Source: Streptomyces cinnamoneus (GTDB taxonomy: Bacteria; Actinomycetota; Actinomycetes; Streptomycetales; Streptomycetaceae). Taken from it: DNA of 64,000 nt. Of the stretch, positions 50,239 to 59,619 are shown piece after piece (the stretch's first letter is position 1; every line of letters starts with the position of its first letter). Position numbers and translations under genes: made by a program. The notes beneath the pieces are model-generated. The model was not told where the DNA came from. It worked only from the letters and a program-made list of their open reading frames with translations, and made no database searches. The stretch covers positions 152,698 through 216,697 of the forward strand of contig NZ_BMVB01000003.1 of assembly GCF_014650495.1 (NCBI RefSeq), in the 5' to 3' direction.

Positions 50239-53010
50239 TCAGGCGGGTGTGGTGACGCTCCGCGTGCTGGAGGAGACTGCCGCGCCTGTCCCGGTCAGAC
50301 GGTTGGCGAGCTGGGTGCGGCGTGTCACGCCGAGTTTGCGGTAGGCGTGGGTGAGGTGGGTCTCCACGGTGCGGCGGGCCAGGTGGAGTGCCGCACTGAT
50401 CTGGGCGTTCGTCTGGCCCTGGGCCGCCAGCTCGACGATGCGCCGCTCCGCCCGGGTGAGTGCGGCGCTGCCCGTCGTGCCCTGGCGGGTCCTGCGGGCG
50501 CCGCTGGCTCGCAGGGCGTTGTCGGCGGCGCGGAGCAGGCGTCCGGTGGCGGGAGCCGTGGCAGGCGCGTCCGGGGTGTCCGGGTGTTCGGGGCCGGGTG
50601 ACAGCAGGCGCAGTGCCAGGGCGTGGGCTTCGTGCAGGTCCTCGCGACCCTTGCGGCTGTTCCCGGCGTCGATCCGTGCGTGGCCCAGGTCGAGGAGGGT
50701 CTCGATGAGTTCGACGGGGGCCGGTGCGGTCCTCAGCAAGGCTGCGGCCTCGCTCAGCGAATCGAGCCCCCGGCGGCCGCCGACGGCCGCGGCGTGGGCC
50801 CGCAGGGCTCGGCCGACCACGCGGGGTGTCCCCCAGGTCCGTGCGTGGCGCAGTTCCTCCTCGGCGAGGTCCAGGGCTCGCGCCGGCTGTCCGAGGCCGA
50901 CCAGCGCGAGGGCGGCGCCGGAGCGCCAGGGGGTGGCCACAGGGCTGACGAAGTCGCGGGCGCTCTGACCACGGCCGCAGGAGAGGTAGTCGTCGAGGGC
51001 GGCCTGCCAGTTGCCTTCGTCCCTGTGCAGAAAGGCCCTGGCATAGCGCAGTTCGTTCCATTCCCAGGAGCTGTCGGCGCCCTCCTCGTCGAACGTGGCC
51101 AGCAGCCGCCGGGCCTGGGCACGGTGGCCGAGTTCGTAGTGGGCGAGTGCCACCATGGAGGTCAGGTGGGGCATGCGGATCCCCTGCCCGGTGCACGCGT
51201 CGAGGAGCGGGGCGTTCTCGGCGGTCACGCGCCGGAAGTCTCCGGCCCACAGGGCGGCTTCGGCGCGCACGCTGATCAGGCACTGTCGGCCGATGTCCGT
51301 CAGGTCCGGGAGCGCGGGCGGCGCGGGGAGGGCCTCTTCGGTGAAGGCGCGTGCCTCGTCCAGCCGGTCGGCCCACTGCAGCAAGGTGGCCGCGCTCCCC
51401 AGCCAGCCGCTGCGGAGCCGGGGGTCCACCGGTGCGGCCAGCCGTGGCAGAACACGGTCGAGGGCCTCGGTGGCCGAAAGCCGGCCGGTCCCGACCTCGT
51501 ACTCGGTGACCAGGCCGCAGGCGAGTGGCTCGAAGGCGGCGGGGGCCGTCGCCGCCAGTTCCCGCATGTGGGCGACGGCATTGCGCCATGCGACCGCGTC
51601 GTGGGAGGCCATGACGGCGGCGGTGGTCTGCAGCACCCGGACGAGTTCGCCGTCATCCACGGAGCTGCCCACTTGGCGCATGACCCGCATGGCGGTGTCC
51701 GTGCGGCCCCGGGCGACGAGCGCCGCGCCGAGGGCGGGTGCGACAGCGGCGCGTTCATGGCGGTCGACGTGAAGCTCCAGCGCCGCGCGCAGCCTGCGGA
51801 TGCCGGCATCCGCGCTGTGGGGCAGCTCCAGGGCACCGAGGCGCAGGGTGAGCCCGGCGCGGCGGGCGGGGGTGAGCGGAGCGGTGAGGGCGTGGCGGAG
51901 GAGGACGATGGCCTGGTCGACCCGGCCGCCGCGTACGGCGTCCTCGGCCGCGTCCTCCAGGGACTGCGTCATCCACTCCTCACCGGGCCGGTCGAGGTGG
52001 AGCAGCTGGGCGGCGACGTTCGCCGCAGGTGCACCGCGCTCGTCGAGCAGGCGGGCGATACGGCCGCGCAGTGCTCCCAGTTCGGCCGGGTCGACCGCCG
52101 CGAGGGCGGCTTCGCGTGCCAGCGGGTGGGAGAAGAGGCGGCCGAGGACGGACGCGCTCACCGGCGTGGCACGGTGTTCCGGGAAGGGGCCGGCAGTCTC
52201 GTGGAGCAGGGCGCCACCGAGCGATGAGGCGCCGCCCCCGGCTACGGCGAGTGCCAAGGCGGTACGGCGCGACCATGGAGTCGCCCGGGCCTGCATCCAG
52301 TGGACGATCGCGTCGCGGTAGCAGCTTCCGCCGAGCTGGGACAGCGTGCGGGGCAGCGGACCCTCGCGGAAGTCGGCGAGGAGGGCGTGCACCAGCGTCG
52401 GGTTGCCGGCGCACGCCCGGACACACAACGCGGCCCGGTCGGCGTCGTGTCCGCGGGCAGCCACCAGGCGGGCTACGGATTCCGGGCCCAGCGGGCGGAG
52501 CACGACGGACGTGCCCGTCGCATCGGGCAGCACGGTGGCGCCCTCCTCCCAGCACTCGGTCAGGACCAGCAGCACGGGTAAGCCCGCCAGTCGACGGGCC
52601 AGGTAGCCGATCCAACGACGTGAGGCCATGTCGGCATCGTGCAGGTCATCGACGGCCAGGAGCACGGGCCGCCGAGCGGCGGCCCGTGCCAAGCGGGACA
52701 CAAGACGGTGGAAGACCCGCTGCTCCTCGGCAGCCGGCAGGTCCGCGAAGGGCACCTCCCCGGCCTCGGGGAAGAGCTGGCGCACGAGAGCGAAGGGAAA
52801 CCCCGACTCCTCCGGCGAACAGCCCGCGTGCAGCACGCTCATCGTCCCGCCCGCCGCCTCGCGCCCCGTCACCTCCCTCAACAGGGCAGTACGCCCCATC
52901 CCCGCCACCGCACCGAACACCAGCCATCGTCCCTCGCCGGCCCGCGCGGACTCTCCTGCCCTCGCCGCGGCCGATACCGCTTCATCGCGTTCGAGAAGCA
53001 CCTTCCCCAT
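50239..53010 (-). CDS. LAL-type LuxR regulator with altered Walker A
   Basis: ATG 53010 (GGAGG upstream) gives 923 aa. It has an N-terminal P-loop ATPase domain, a long helical/TPR-like middle, and a C-terminal LuxR HTH (LTRAERRIVELAAQGQTNAQISAALHLARRTVETHLTHAYRKLG, quoted in part as VELAAQGQTNAQISAALH). The P-loop reads GAVAGMGRT, with Arg40 in place of the Walker A lysine. Walker B is VLLAVDDLHDAD. Such regulators often control secondary metabolism. A first ATG upstream at 53082 is out of position for a ribosome site. Confidence 0.88.
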   Translation of the reverse strand: MGKVLLERDEAVSAAARAGESARAGEGRWLVFGAVAGMGRTALLREVTGREAAGGTMSVLHAGCSPEESGFPFALVRQLFPEAGEVPFADLPAAEEQRVFHRLVSRLARAAARRPVLLAVDDLHDADMASRRWIGYLARRLAGLPVLLVLTECWEEGATVLPDATGTSVVLRPLGPESVARLVAARGHDADRAALCVRACAGNPTLVHALLADFREGPLPRTLSQLGGSCYRDAIVHWMQARATPWSRRTALALAVAGGGASSLGGALLHETAGPFPEHRATPVSASVLGRLFSHPLAREAALAAVDPAELGALRGRIARLLDERGAPAANVAAQLLHLDRPGEEWMTQSLEDAAEDAVRGGRVDQAIVLLRHALTAPLTPARRAGLTLRLGALELPHSADAGIRRLRAALELHVDRHERAAVAPALGAALVARGRTDTAMRVMRQVGSSVDDGELVRVLQTTAAVMASHDAVAWRNAVAHMRELAATAPAAFEPLACGLVTEYEVGTGRLSATEALDRVLPRLAAPVDPRLRSGWLGSAATLLQWADRLDEARAFTEEALPAPPALPDLTDIGRQCLISVRAEAALWAGDFRRVTAENAPLLDACTGQGIRMPHLTSMVALAHYELGHRAQARRLLATFDEEGADSSWEWNELRYARAFLHRDEGNWQAALDDYLSCGRGQSARDFVSPVATPWRSGAALALVGLGQPARALDLAEEELRHARTWGTPRVVGRALRAHAAAVGGRRGLDSLSEAAALLRTAPAPVELIETLLDLGHARIDAGNSRKGREDLHEAHALALRLLSPGPEHPDTPDAPATAPATGRLLRAADNALRASGARRTRQGTTGSAALTRAERRIVELAAQGQTNAQISAALHLARRTVETHLTHAYRKLGVTRRTQLANRLTGTGAAVSSSTRSVTTPA

Positions 53011-53236
53011 GCCCAACTCCTCCACCTCGGTGCACGCGGCGCCGCTCCACACGGGACGCCCGAGAGGAATGATGTAGGCCAAAAGTCGCGAAATTCCCCA
53101 CTCTGGGCTGACCTACCGCTGGAAACCGGTCAACCTGCGGCCCGGCGGCCGGCTGCCCGCCCCCGCCACGCCGTCGGCCTGCGTGATCGACGCGCAGAGC
53201 GTGAGACCCTCCACCGTCGGGCCCGCCGCGGTGGCC

Positions 53237-53665
53237 TCACCCCGTACGCGTGACGAGGATCAGGGGGATCTCCCGGTGCGCCGCGTCTCGATAAGCCGCG
53301 TACGAGGGCATCTCGGCCACCACCACCGGCCACAGGCGCTCCGCCTCGGCCGGGCTCGCGGGGCGGGCGGTCGCCAGGAAGGTCTCGGCGCCGACCTGGA
53401 GCGTGACGACAGGGTCCGCCGTCAGGTTCAGATACCAGGACGGGTGGCGGTCCGCGCCCGCGTTGGAGGCCGTCAGGACGTACACGTCACCGTCCCGTAC
53501 GTAGGCCAGTGCCGTGCGGCGCAGTTGCCCGGACCGGCGGCCCCGGGTGGTGAGCAGCAGATCCGAGATCCCGGGCCGCGGCTGTCCGGCGGTCTCCTCG
53601 AAGCGCCGGATGTGTTCGGCGACCCAGGGGTTCGGGCTGTCCACGACGGATTCGGTGAGGGTCAT
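53237..53665 (-). CDS. F420-dependent/DDN-like nitroreductase family protein
   Basis: The 142-aa protein has the split-barrel DDN pattern: LLLTTRGRRSGQLRRTALAYVRDGDVYVLTASNAGAD, HPSWYLNLTADPVVTLQVG and RDAAHREIPLILVTR. Proteins of this family bind F420 and reduce quinones or nitro compounds. ATG 53665 overlaps the stop of the upstream gene (ATGA), so they are co-translated. Confidence 0.85.
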   Translation of the reverse strand: MTLTESVVDSPNPWVAEHIRRFEETAGQPRPGISDLLLTTRGRRSGQLRRTALAYVRDGDVYVLTASNAGADRHPSWYLNLTADPVVTLQVGAETFLATARPASPAEAERLWPVVVAEMPSYAAYRDAAHREIPLILVTRTG

Positions 53666-54279
53666 GCCCCGGTCACCCCCGCGTGCGTACCGTGCAGTGA
53701 CGGCACCTCGATCTCGTCGAGCAGAGCTCGGGCGAAGTCCGCGTGCGTGATGCGGGAGCCGGCATCGGCCGGAGCGACGGCGTAACCGCCGGCCGGTCCG
53801 CCCGCGTGGTCGAAGTCCCCGGCCGGGCTCAGCACCACCCAGTCCAGCGCCTGCGGCGCTGCCTCCCGCAGCGCTTCGGTCCCGGCGCCGTGGCCGGCGT
53901 AGAACTCCCGCCACTCCTGCGGATATCCGGGGGTGTCCATCAGCAGCGTCCCGGCCCCCGTCGGCAGTACGGAGGCGAGCCCGACCGACACCAGCCGCCC
54001 GACCCCCGCCTGCGGCAGGCCCGCCGCGAGGGCGCGGGCCATTGCGGGGAAGAACACGCCCGGTGCCGCCGTCTGGTCGTGGACGGCGACCACCGCGGCG
54101 TCGTGACCGGCCGCCAGCCGGGCCACGTCCGCCGCCGAGGTGACGTCCCCGTCCGCGCGGCCCGCCTCGGTGACCTCGTACCCGCGTGTCCGTGCCTCCG
54201 CGACGGCTGCCCGCCCGACCCGGCCGCCGGCCCCGAGCACGATGACCCTGCCCTTGCTGATCCCTCTGTGGTTCGTCAT
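53662..54279 (-). CDS. NmrA/SDR-like NAD(P)-binding protein
   Basis: The 205-aa protein has VIVLGAGGRVGRAAVAEARTRG (Rossmann GxGGxxG) and the short atypical-SDR layout ending DFARALLDEIE. It is probably a NAD(P)H-binding sensor or reductase. It is coupled to the DDN-like gene and divergent from the HxlR regulator. Confidence 0.85.
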   Translation of the reverse strand: MTNHRGISKGRVIVLGAGGRVGRAAVAEARTRGYEVTEAGRADGDVTSAADVARLAAGHDAAVVAVHDQTAAPGVFFPAMARALAAGLPQAGVGRLVSVGLASVLPTGAGTLLMDTPGYPQEWREFYAGHGAGTEALREAAPQALDWVVLSPAGDFDHAGGPAGGYAVAPADAGSRITHADFARALLDEIEVPSLHGTHAGVTGA

Positions 54280-54338
54280 GTGGCAGACCCTAGGGAAAGA
54301 GGTGGTTACCGATCGGATACCGGTCTACCGTACGGATC

Positions 54339-54737
54339 ATGAACCAGCTCCCGCCGCAGCCCACTCCCCCGCCCCTGGATCCGGAGATGTTCGACCCCGT
54401 CTGCCCGTCCCCGCTGGTCCCGTTCCGGGTCGGGGACAAGTGGGCCTCACTGATCCTGCGCTGCCTCGAAGACGGCCCGCGTCGGTTCTCCGAGCTCAAG
54501 GTCCCGCTGCGGGGCATCACCTCGAAGTCCCTGACCCAGTCCCTGCGCAGCCTGGAGCGCGACGGCTTCGTCGTCCGGGCCGAGCACGAGACCCCGGAGC
54601 GGCGCGTCGAGTACGCGCTGACCCCGCTCGGCCGGGGGCTGCTGGGCCCCCTGGACGCGGCGTGCGAGTGGACCCGGGAGCACTGGGACGAGCTGATCGA
54701 CGCTCAGGAGGCGGGACTGTCGAGGGTGCCGGTCTAG
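54339..54737 (+). CDS. HxlR family regulator
   Basis: The 132-aa protein has the winged-helix HxlR pattern: CPSPLVPFRVGDKWASLILRCLEDGPRRFSELKVPLRGITSKSLTQSLRSLERDGFV (quoted in part: RRFSELKVPLRGITSKSLTQ). ATG 54339 lies next to GTTACCGATCGGATACCGGTCTACCG, in which TACCG occurs three times; this intergenic DNA is the likely operator. It probably responds to a redox-active compound and controls the divergent reductase pair. Confidence 0.88.
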   Translation: MNQLPPQPTPPPLDPEMFDPVCPSPLVPFRVGDKWASLILRCLEDGPRRFSELKVPLRGITSKSLTQSLRSLERDGFVVRAEHETPERRVEYALTPLGRGLLGPLDAACEWTREHWDELIDAQEAGLSRVPV

Positions 54738-54749
54738 TCGTCCGGCCCG

Positions 54750-56300
54750 TCAGAGGCTACCGCCCACCGCATCGGGGTGGACGGCCAGCGGGTTGGGGAC
54801 GGGCAGGTAGCGGGGTTGAGTGCCGTCCGCGGCGATCCAGCGGGAGAGGAGGTTGGCCTTGGCCGGGACGGTGGACATCGCGAGGAGGGTGGCGGTCTCG
54901 GGCAAGCCGCGTTCTTTGTCGTACCGCTCGAACTCCAGCCGCGCGGCCGGCCACAGTGCACCTGCAGCCCCGGGAAAACGGTGGGTGAGGGCGTTGGCGA
55001 TCTCGCTGAGGTTGTTGACGACGAGGCAGTACACCAAGCGCTGCCAGGCCGCCTCGCGCGGCGTCCCGGGGATGACTTTGGCGCCCTCGGTGTCACGGAA
55101 GACGGCCTGGACGGGATTGCCGTCCGCGTCCACGGCGATCAGGGTGTTCTGCAGGTGGCACTCGACCGCCACGCCGTGCCGGGCGTACGCCTCCAGCACG
55201 GGTGGGACGACGCGGCCCAGGTAGGCCGACCACCAGTGCAGCGGGTCGCTGAGGCGGTCGAGGGGGTTTCCGTCGAAGTCCTCGGTGAGCGCGGCGGCCA
55301 GCACCGTGGTGGCGCCCGGCAGCAGGTGGCCGTCCAGACCGTCGCGGACCAGGACCGGGAAGATCTCCTCAAGGCCGCGGGCCGTGCGGTGCCCGGGTTC
55401 GCTCAACCAGGCCGCGGGCCCTGCCATGGCGGCGAAGGCGGCAGTGGCCAGTGGGTCGGTGCGGCGCCCCTGGCGCAGTTCGTGCCGCCGCATCCGCCGG
55501 ACGTCGTTGGTGATCTGCACCTCCAGGCTGAACTTCAGGAACAGGTCGGCCGATCCAGGGCGCTCGGGGCTGCCGGGGACATGAACCGTGCGCACCGAGG
55601 AGGTCGCCCGGGCCTGCCAGGGTGTGGTGCCCAGCCGGACGAGCCGGCCCTCGGCGAAGGCGGTCCGCACGGCCGGCAGGTGGTGGGTGAGAGCGAACTG
55701 CCAGGGATGGGCGGGCAGCAGGCGGTAGCCGGGCGGGGCCTGGCCCAGGGCGTCGAGGGCACGGGGGTCTCCGGCGTCGATCACCGTGTCCTCCCGGACG
55801 CCCAGCAGGAGGAGCGGGAAGCGGGCGTACGCCTCGGGGGCGTAGCGCAGCCAGGCGGCGGGCGGGCCACCGCCGCTGCGGGCCTTGGGGGCCGGGTGGA
55901 AGGGGTGGCCCATGACGAGGGCCTGTTCGGAGCGCAGCCACAGGTCGTGGGGTGGGGCGGTGTGGGCCCGGGCGGCCAGGATGGCCTCCAGGGCCTCGCG
56001 GCTGGCGAGCATCTCGGCGACCAGGGCGGGGTTGGAACGCGCGGTGAGGGCCCGCATCTCCTGGGCGGTGAGGTCGATGAGGTCGGCGTGATGCAGGAGG
56101 TGCCAGGCCGCATCGTTCCACAGTGCGGGCGAGGAGGGCCGGTGGCCCGTGCGCACGCGGAGCAGTCGGCCGCTGGCGCGCAGGCGGTGGACGGCGTGGC
56201 CGGTGGACGTGGTCCAGGCCGGTTCGGCGGCCTCGCGAAGCAGACAGTTGAGCAGAGGCGTTATGGACAGTTGTTCGGCGACTCGGGCGAAGTCATGCAT
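54750..56300 (-). CDS. NIS siderophore synthetase (IucA/IucC family), minus gene
   Basis: The 516-aa protein has MGHPFHPAPKARSG (the HPxHPxxK-like ATP site), LLPAHPWQF, KFSLEVQITNDVRRM (central K..I.) and GVAVECHLQN. These are the main blocks of the IucA/IucC synthetase family, which join polyamines or amino alcohols to carboxylates. ATG 56300 has no strong ribosome site. It is divergent from a second NIS synthetase with 64 bases between. Subtype cannot be read by eye. Confidence 0.88.
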   Translation of the reverse strand: MHDFARVAEQLSITPLLNCLLREAAEPAWTTSTGHAVHRLRASGRLLRVRTGHRPSSPALWNDAAWHLLHHADLIDLTAQEMRALTARSNPALVAEMLASREALEAILAARAHTAPPHDLWLRSEQALVMGHPFHPAPKARSGGGPPAAWLRYAPEAYARFPLLLLGVREDTVIDAGDPRALDALGQAPPGYRLLPAHPWQFALTHHLPAVRTAFAEGRLVRLGTTPWQARATSSVRTVHVPGSPERPGSADLFLKFSLEVQITNDVRRMRRHELRQGRRTDPLATAAFAAMAGPAAWLSEPGHRTARGLEEIFPVLVRDGLDGHLLPGATTVLAAALTEDFDGNPLDRLSDPLHWWSAYLGRVVPPVLEAYARHGVAVECHLQNTLIAVDADGNPVQAVFRDTEGAKVIPGTPREAAWQRLVYCLVVNNLSEIANALTHRFPGAAGALWPAARLEFERYDKERGLPETATLLAMSTVPAKANLLSRWIAADGTQPRYLPVPNPLAVHPDAVGGSL

Positions 56301-56364
56301 CGGGCATCAGTATGTATCGGGCATGAGTGTGTGCGGAACGTGCCGGCGTATGGAGGGGAATCGC

Positions 56365-57858
56365 GTGTGCGGTACCGCCGCCGAACGGGAGCTGTCAGAG
56401 CAATTGGGCGAGATACGCCCGGAGTTGGCCGATGCCTACGTCGCCGGCCTGCCCGGGGCGCGGGCCGCGGTGCTGGCGCGGTTGTGGCGGGGGCTCGTTC
56501 ACGAGCCGTTGCCCTGGGTCGTGAGCCGTCTCGCCGGGCGTGACGGCGTCAGGCTGCGGTTGGCGGACGGGCGGTGCCTGCACGGTCCGCCGTCGGACCC
56601 CTGGGCGACGGGGACGGCGGTCGCCTGCGTCGAGCTGGACGGCCGCCCGTTCGATCACCCGGCCCGGTTGCTGACGGCCCTGGCCGTGCCGGGGGGCGAG
56701 CGTGTCGCCGCCGAGATCGACCACAGCACCGCATCGATGGCGCTCTCCCGCACCGCCCCTCGTGCCGCGGGCCCGCCTGCGGCCCCATGGGAGTGGGAAC
56801 AGCAGTCGCCGGACGGGCATCCCTATCACCCCGCCTGCCGGTCCCGGCCCGGTTTCTCGGCCGCCGATCAGCTGGCGTACGCGCCGGAACACCGGCCGGT
56901 GGTGAGCCTGCGACTGGCACCGGTGGCCGGCGCCACGGTGCGCGGCCCGTGGCCGGCGGACCTGCGCGACGGCCGGCTCACGCTGATTCCGGTGCACCCG
57001 TGGCAGGCCGAGCACACCCTGACCGGCCGGGCCCTGCTGCCCGGGCCCAAGGCCCAGCCGCTGCTGGCCCTGCGAACGCTCGACCTCGGCCGGAACGTGC
57101 ACGTCAAAACCGCGTTGAGCACCCAGCTCACCTCCGCGGTGCGGGACATCTCCGCCTATTCGGTGGAGAACGCCCTGATCACCTCCGACGCCGTCGAACG
57201 TGCCGCGGAACGCCTCGGTGGCCGGCTGCACATCGCCCGGACCCTGGCGGCGGCCGGAGCGGGCACACCGGACTTGGCAGCGGTGTTACGGCAGTCTCCG
57301 TACGTGCACGCCGGGCCGAGGGAGCAGGTGGTGCCGGTGGCGGAACTGCCCGCGTACTTCGCCCCGTTCGCGCCCGGCGAGCGGCAGAGCCGGATCATCG
57401 AGTTCGCGCACCTGGCCGTGGAGGTTTGCCTGGACCTGCTCGGCCTGGGGGTGGCCCTGGAGGCGCACGGCCAGAACCTCCTCGCCGTCCTCGACGGGGA
57501 GGGCCGGGCCCGGCGACTCGTCTACCGCGACCTCGCCGACGTCCGCATCAGCCCCGTCCGGCTGGCCCGCCACGCGCTCTCACCGCCACCGCTGACCGGC
57601 CGACTGCTCAACGACGATCCCGCCGTTCTCCGCCGCAAGGTCTTCGGCTGCCTGGTCACGGGCGCCCTGGGCCCGCTGGCCGGAAGCGCCTCGGCCCTGG
57701 GCACGATCCTCCGGGCCGCCACCCAGGGCCTGCCCCCGACCCCCGACCTGCGGGCCCTCATGACGGAGCGGCTTCCGGCAAAGGCGCTCACCTTGATGCG
57801 GCTGGCTCCGGGAGGTGACCAATGGGCGCTGCTGCCCAATCCGGCCCTGCTCTGCTGA
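56365..57858 (+). CDS. NIS siderophore synthetase (IucA/IucC family), plus gene
   Basis: GTG 56365, five to six bases from GGAGGGGA, is preferred over the earlier ATGs at 56323 and 56350. This gives 497 aa. The family blocks are DGHPYHPACRSRPGFS, LIPVHPWQAEHTL, HVKTALSTQLTSAVRDIS and GVALEAHGQNLLAVLDGEGRARRLVYRDLADVRI (quoted in part). Together with the divergent gene it can make a two-synthetase pathway as in desferrioxamine- or aerobactin-type siderophores. No N-hydroxylase or transporter is in view. Confidence 0.88.
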   Translation: MCGTAAERELSEQLGEIRPELADAYVAGLPGARAAVLARLWRGLVHEPLPWVVSRLAGRDGVRLRLADGRCLHGPPSDPWATGTAVACVELDGRPFDHPARLLTALAVPGGERVAAEIDHSTASMALSRTAPRAAGPPAAPWEWEQQSPDGHPYHPACRSRPGFSAADQLAYAPEHRPVVSLRLAPVAGATVRGPWPADLRDGRLTLIPVHPWQAEHTLTGRALLPGPKAQPLLALRTLDLGRNVHVKTALSTQLTSAVRDISAYSVENALITSDAVERAAERLGGRLHIARTLAAAGAGTPDLAAVLRQSPYVHAGPREQVVPVAELPAYFAPFAPGERQSRIIEFAHLAVEVCLDLLGLGVALEAHGQNLLAVLDGEGRARRLVYRDLADVRISPVRLARHALSPPPLTGRLLNDDPAVLRRKVFGCLVTGALGPLAGSASALGTILRAATQGLPPTPDLRALMTERLPAKALTLMRLAPGGDQWALLPNPALLC

Positions 57859-57997
57859 ACGTGGCCGCCCCGCCCGGCCCGCCCCGGCGATCCCGGCCCG
57901 GCGATCCCGTCCCGCGCCGGTCCGGCAGGGACGGTCCGGTCGCCTCCCGGCGAAACCGGACCGCCCTGCGACGTCGGCGTGCGCGGCACCGGTGCCG

Positions 57998-59077
57998 TCA
58001 GCCGGTCAGCTTCCGGGCAGCCAGGGCGGTGCCCTCGATCCGGGCGCGGATCTTGGCGAAGGCGGTGTCGCGCGAGGTGGAGGTGTCGTCGGCGAACGGC
58101 GAGAAGCCGCAGTCGTCGCACGTCCCCAGGCGGTCCAGGGGCAGGTGGCGGGCGGCGGTCAGGACCCGGTCGCGGACCTCTTCGGGGGTCTCGACGCGGG
58201 GGTCGAGGGGGTCGGTGACCCCGACGAAGACCCGGGCCTGCCCGGGCAGGTGGTCGGCGAGGATGCCGAGAACCCTCTCCGGGTCCGGCTCACTGGCCAA
58301 CTGGACGTAGAAGGCCCCGGCTTCGAGCCGCAGCAACCCGGGCAGCAGCCCGGCGTAGTCGACGTCGAGGCTGTGGGTGGAGTCCTGGTCGCCGCCCGGG
58401 CAGGTGTGCACGCCGATCCTGGCCCGCTCGGTGGCGGTGAAGCGCTCCAGAACGCGGTTGTTGAGCGTGATGAACTGCTCCAGCAGGTCACCTGACGGGT
58501 CCAGCTTCAGCGCGAGGCGGGCTTCGGTGAAATCGAGCTGGACCACGTGGGCGCCGGAATCCAGGCAAGCACGGATCTCGGCCTCGGCGCCGGCGGTGAG
58601 ATCGTCGAGGAAGGCTTCGCGGGGATAACCGTCGATGCCGTCCGCCGGATAGAGCAGGCTGAGGGCCGAGGGGGCGATGACGGCCTGCTTGACGGGGACG
58701 GTCGCGTGCCGACGGGCGGCCCGCAGATAGCGGTCGGCGTGCACGCCGTAGCGCATCGGTCCGGCCGTCAGGCGGGGCAGCTGCCGCTGGTGGCCGTCGG
58801 CGAAGGGGATGACGGCGCCGTCGGGTGCCAGCCGGAGCTCACCGGCGAGCGGGTAGGTGGCGAAACTGGGCTTGGACTGCTCGCCGTCGGTGACGACCGG
58901 CGAACCGACCTCCTCCAGACGGCGGACGGTGTCGCGGACCGCGCGGTCCTGGGCGGCGGCCAGCTCGTCGTCGCCGATCCGGCCGGCTGCATGAGCCGCC
59001 GTGGCGTCGAGCAGCTCGGCGGGCCGGGGGATGCTGCCGATGGGCTCCGTGGGGATTCCCACGCAGGCCGCGGTCAC
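57998..59077 (-). CDS. MetE-like cobalamin-independent methionine synthase family protein
   Basis: GTG 59077 with GGAGG gives 359 aa, the size of the C-terminal (catalytic) half of MetE. Zinc-ligand candidates are in HTCPGGD and in TCDDCGFSPF. The N-terminal half of MetE is absent, as in family II proteins. It may methylate another thiol or act in a different C1 reaction. It overlaps the secreted-protein gene by four bases (GTGA), so the two are co-translated. Confidence 0.85.
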   Translation of the reverse strand: MTAACVGIPTEPIGSIPRPAELLDATAAHAAGRIGDDELAAAQDRAVRDTVRRLEEVGSPVVTDGEQSKPSFATYPLAGELRLAPDGAVIPFADGHQRQLPRLTAGPMRYGVHADRYLRAARRHATVPVKQAVIAPSALSLLYPADGIDGYPREAFLDDLTAGAEAEIRACLDSGAHVVQLDFTEARLALKLDPSGDLLEQFITLNNRVLERFTATERARIGVHTCPGGDQDSTHSLDVDYAGLLPGLLRLEAGAFYVQLASEPDPERVLGILADHLPGQARVFVGVTDPLDPRVETPEEVRDRVLTAARHLPLDRLGTCDDCGFSPFADDTSTSRDTAFAKIRARIEGTALAARKLTG

Positions 59078-59619
59078 GGGTGGACCTCCAGCTGCGCCCG
59101 GCCGCTGCTCCCGCGCAGACCGGAGGAGAGACACTCCGTGGGCAGCTGGGAGGAGCCCGCGAAAACGGTCCGCTGCGCCGGCTGTCCCTTGCCGCGCCCC
59201 TCGGTGACGTGGCCCGTCAGCCTGACGATCTGGACGTCGGTGACGCGGAGCGTGGTGCCGCTGTCGTAGACGATCAGTGATCTCTTGCCGTCGGCATAGC
59301 GAACGGTCTCGGTGAGGCGGGCTCCGCCCAGCGTGAGGCAGGACGCGTCCGGGGACTGCCCGTCGAGCGAGCCGGTGGCCGGCAGGGTCCGGCCCGGAGC
59401 GACGGTGCAGACGTAGCGGGCGTCCACGGTGATGTGCGCCCGCCGGGGCACGAGGGTCAGGGGCGGGTCGTAGGTGCTGTCGCTGGCACCCACGCACAGC
59501 ACGCCCGGGGTGTCTCTCTGCCTGCCCCCGTCGGCCTGACCGGCCGGAGCCCCCGCCCAGCACGCTCCCACCAAGGCCATGGAACTCAGAGCCACCGCCG
59601 CACCGCGCCCGCCGATCAT
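59074..59619 (-). CDS. secreted four-cysteine beta protein, second paralogue
   Basis: ATG 59619 (TTGGAGGG upstream) gives 181 aa. A signal peptide (GAAVALSSMALVGACWAGAP) is followed by beta segments with the paralogous pattern (LCVGASDSTYDPPLTLVPRR, AHITVDARYVCTVAPG, ASCLTLGG, TECLSSGLRG). It is homologous to the product of 22132-22689. It is coupled to the MetE-like gene. Function unknown; probably extracellular. Confidence 0.75.
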   Translation of the reverse strand: MIGGRGAAVALSSMALVGACWAGAPAGQADGGRQRDTPGVLCVGASDSTYDPPLTLVPRRAHITVDARYVCTVAPGRTLPATGSLDGQSPDASCLTLGGARLTETVRYADGKRSLIVYDSGTTLRVTDVQIVRLTGHVTEGRGKGQPAQRTVFAGSSQLPTECLSSGLRGSSGRAQLEVHP

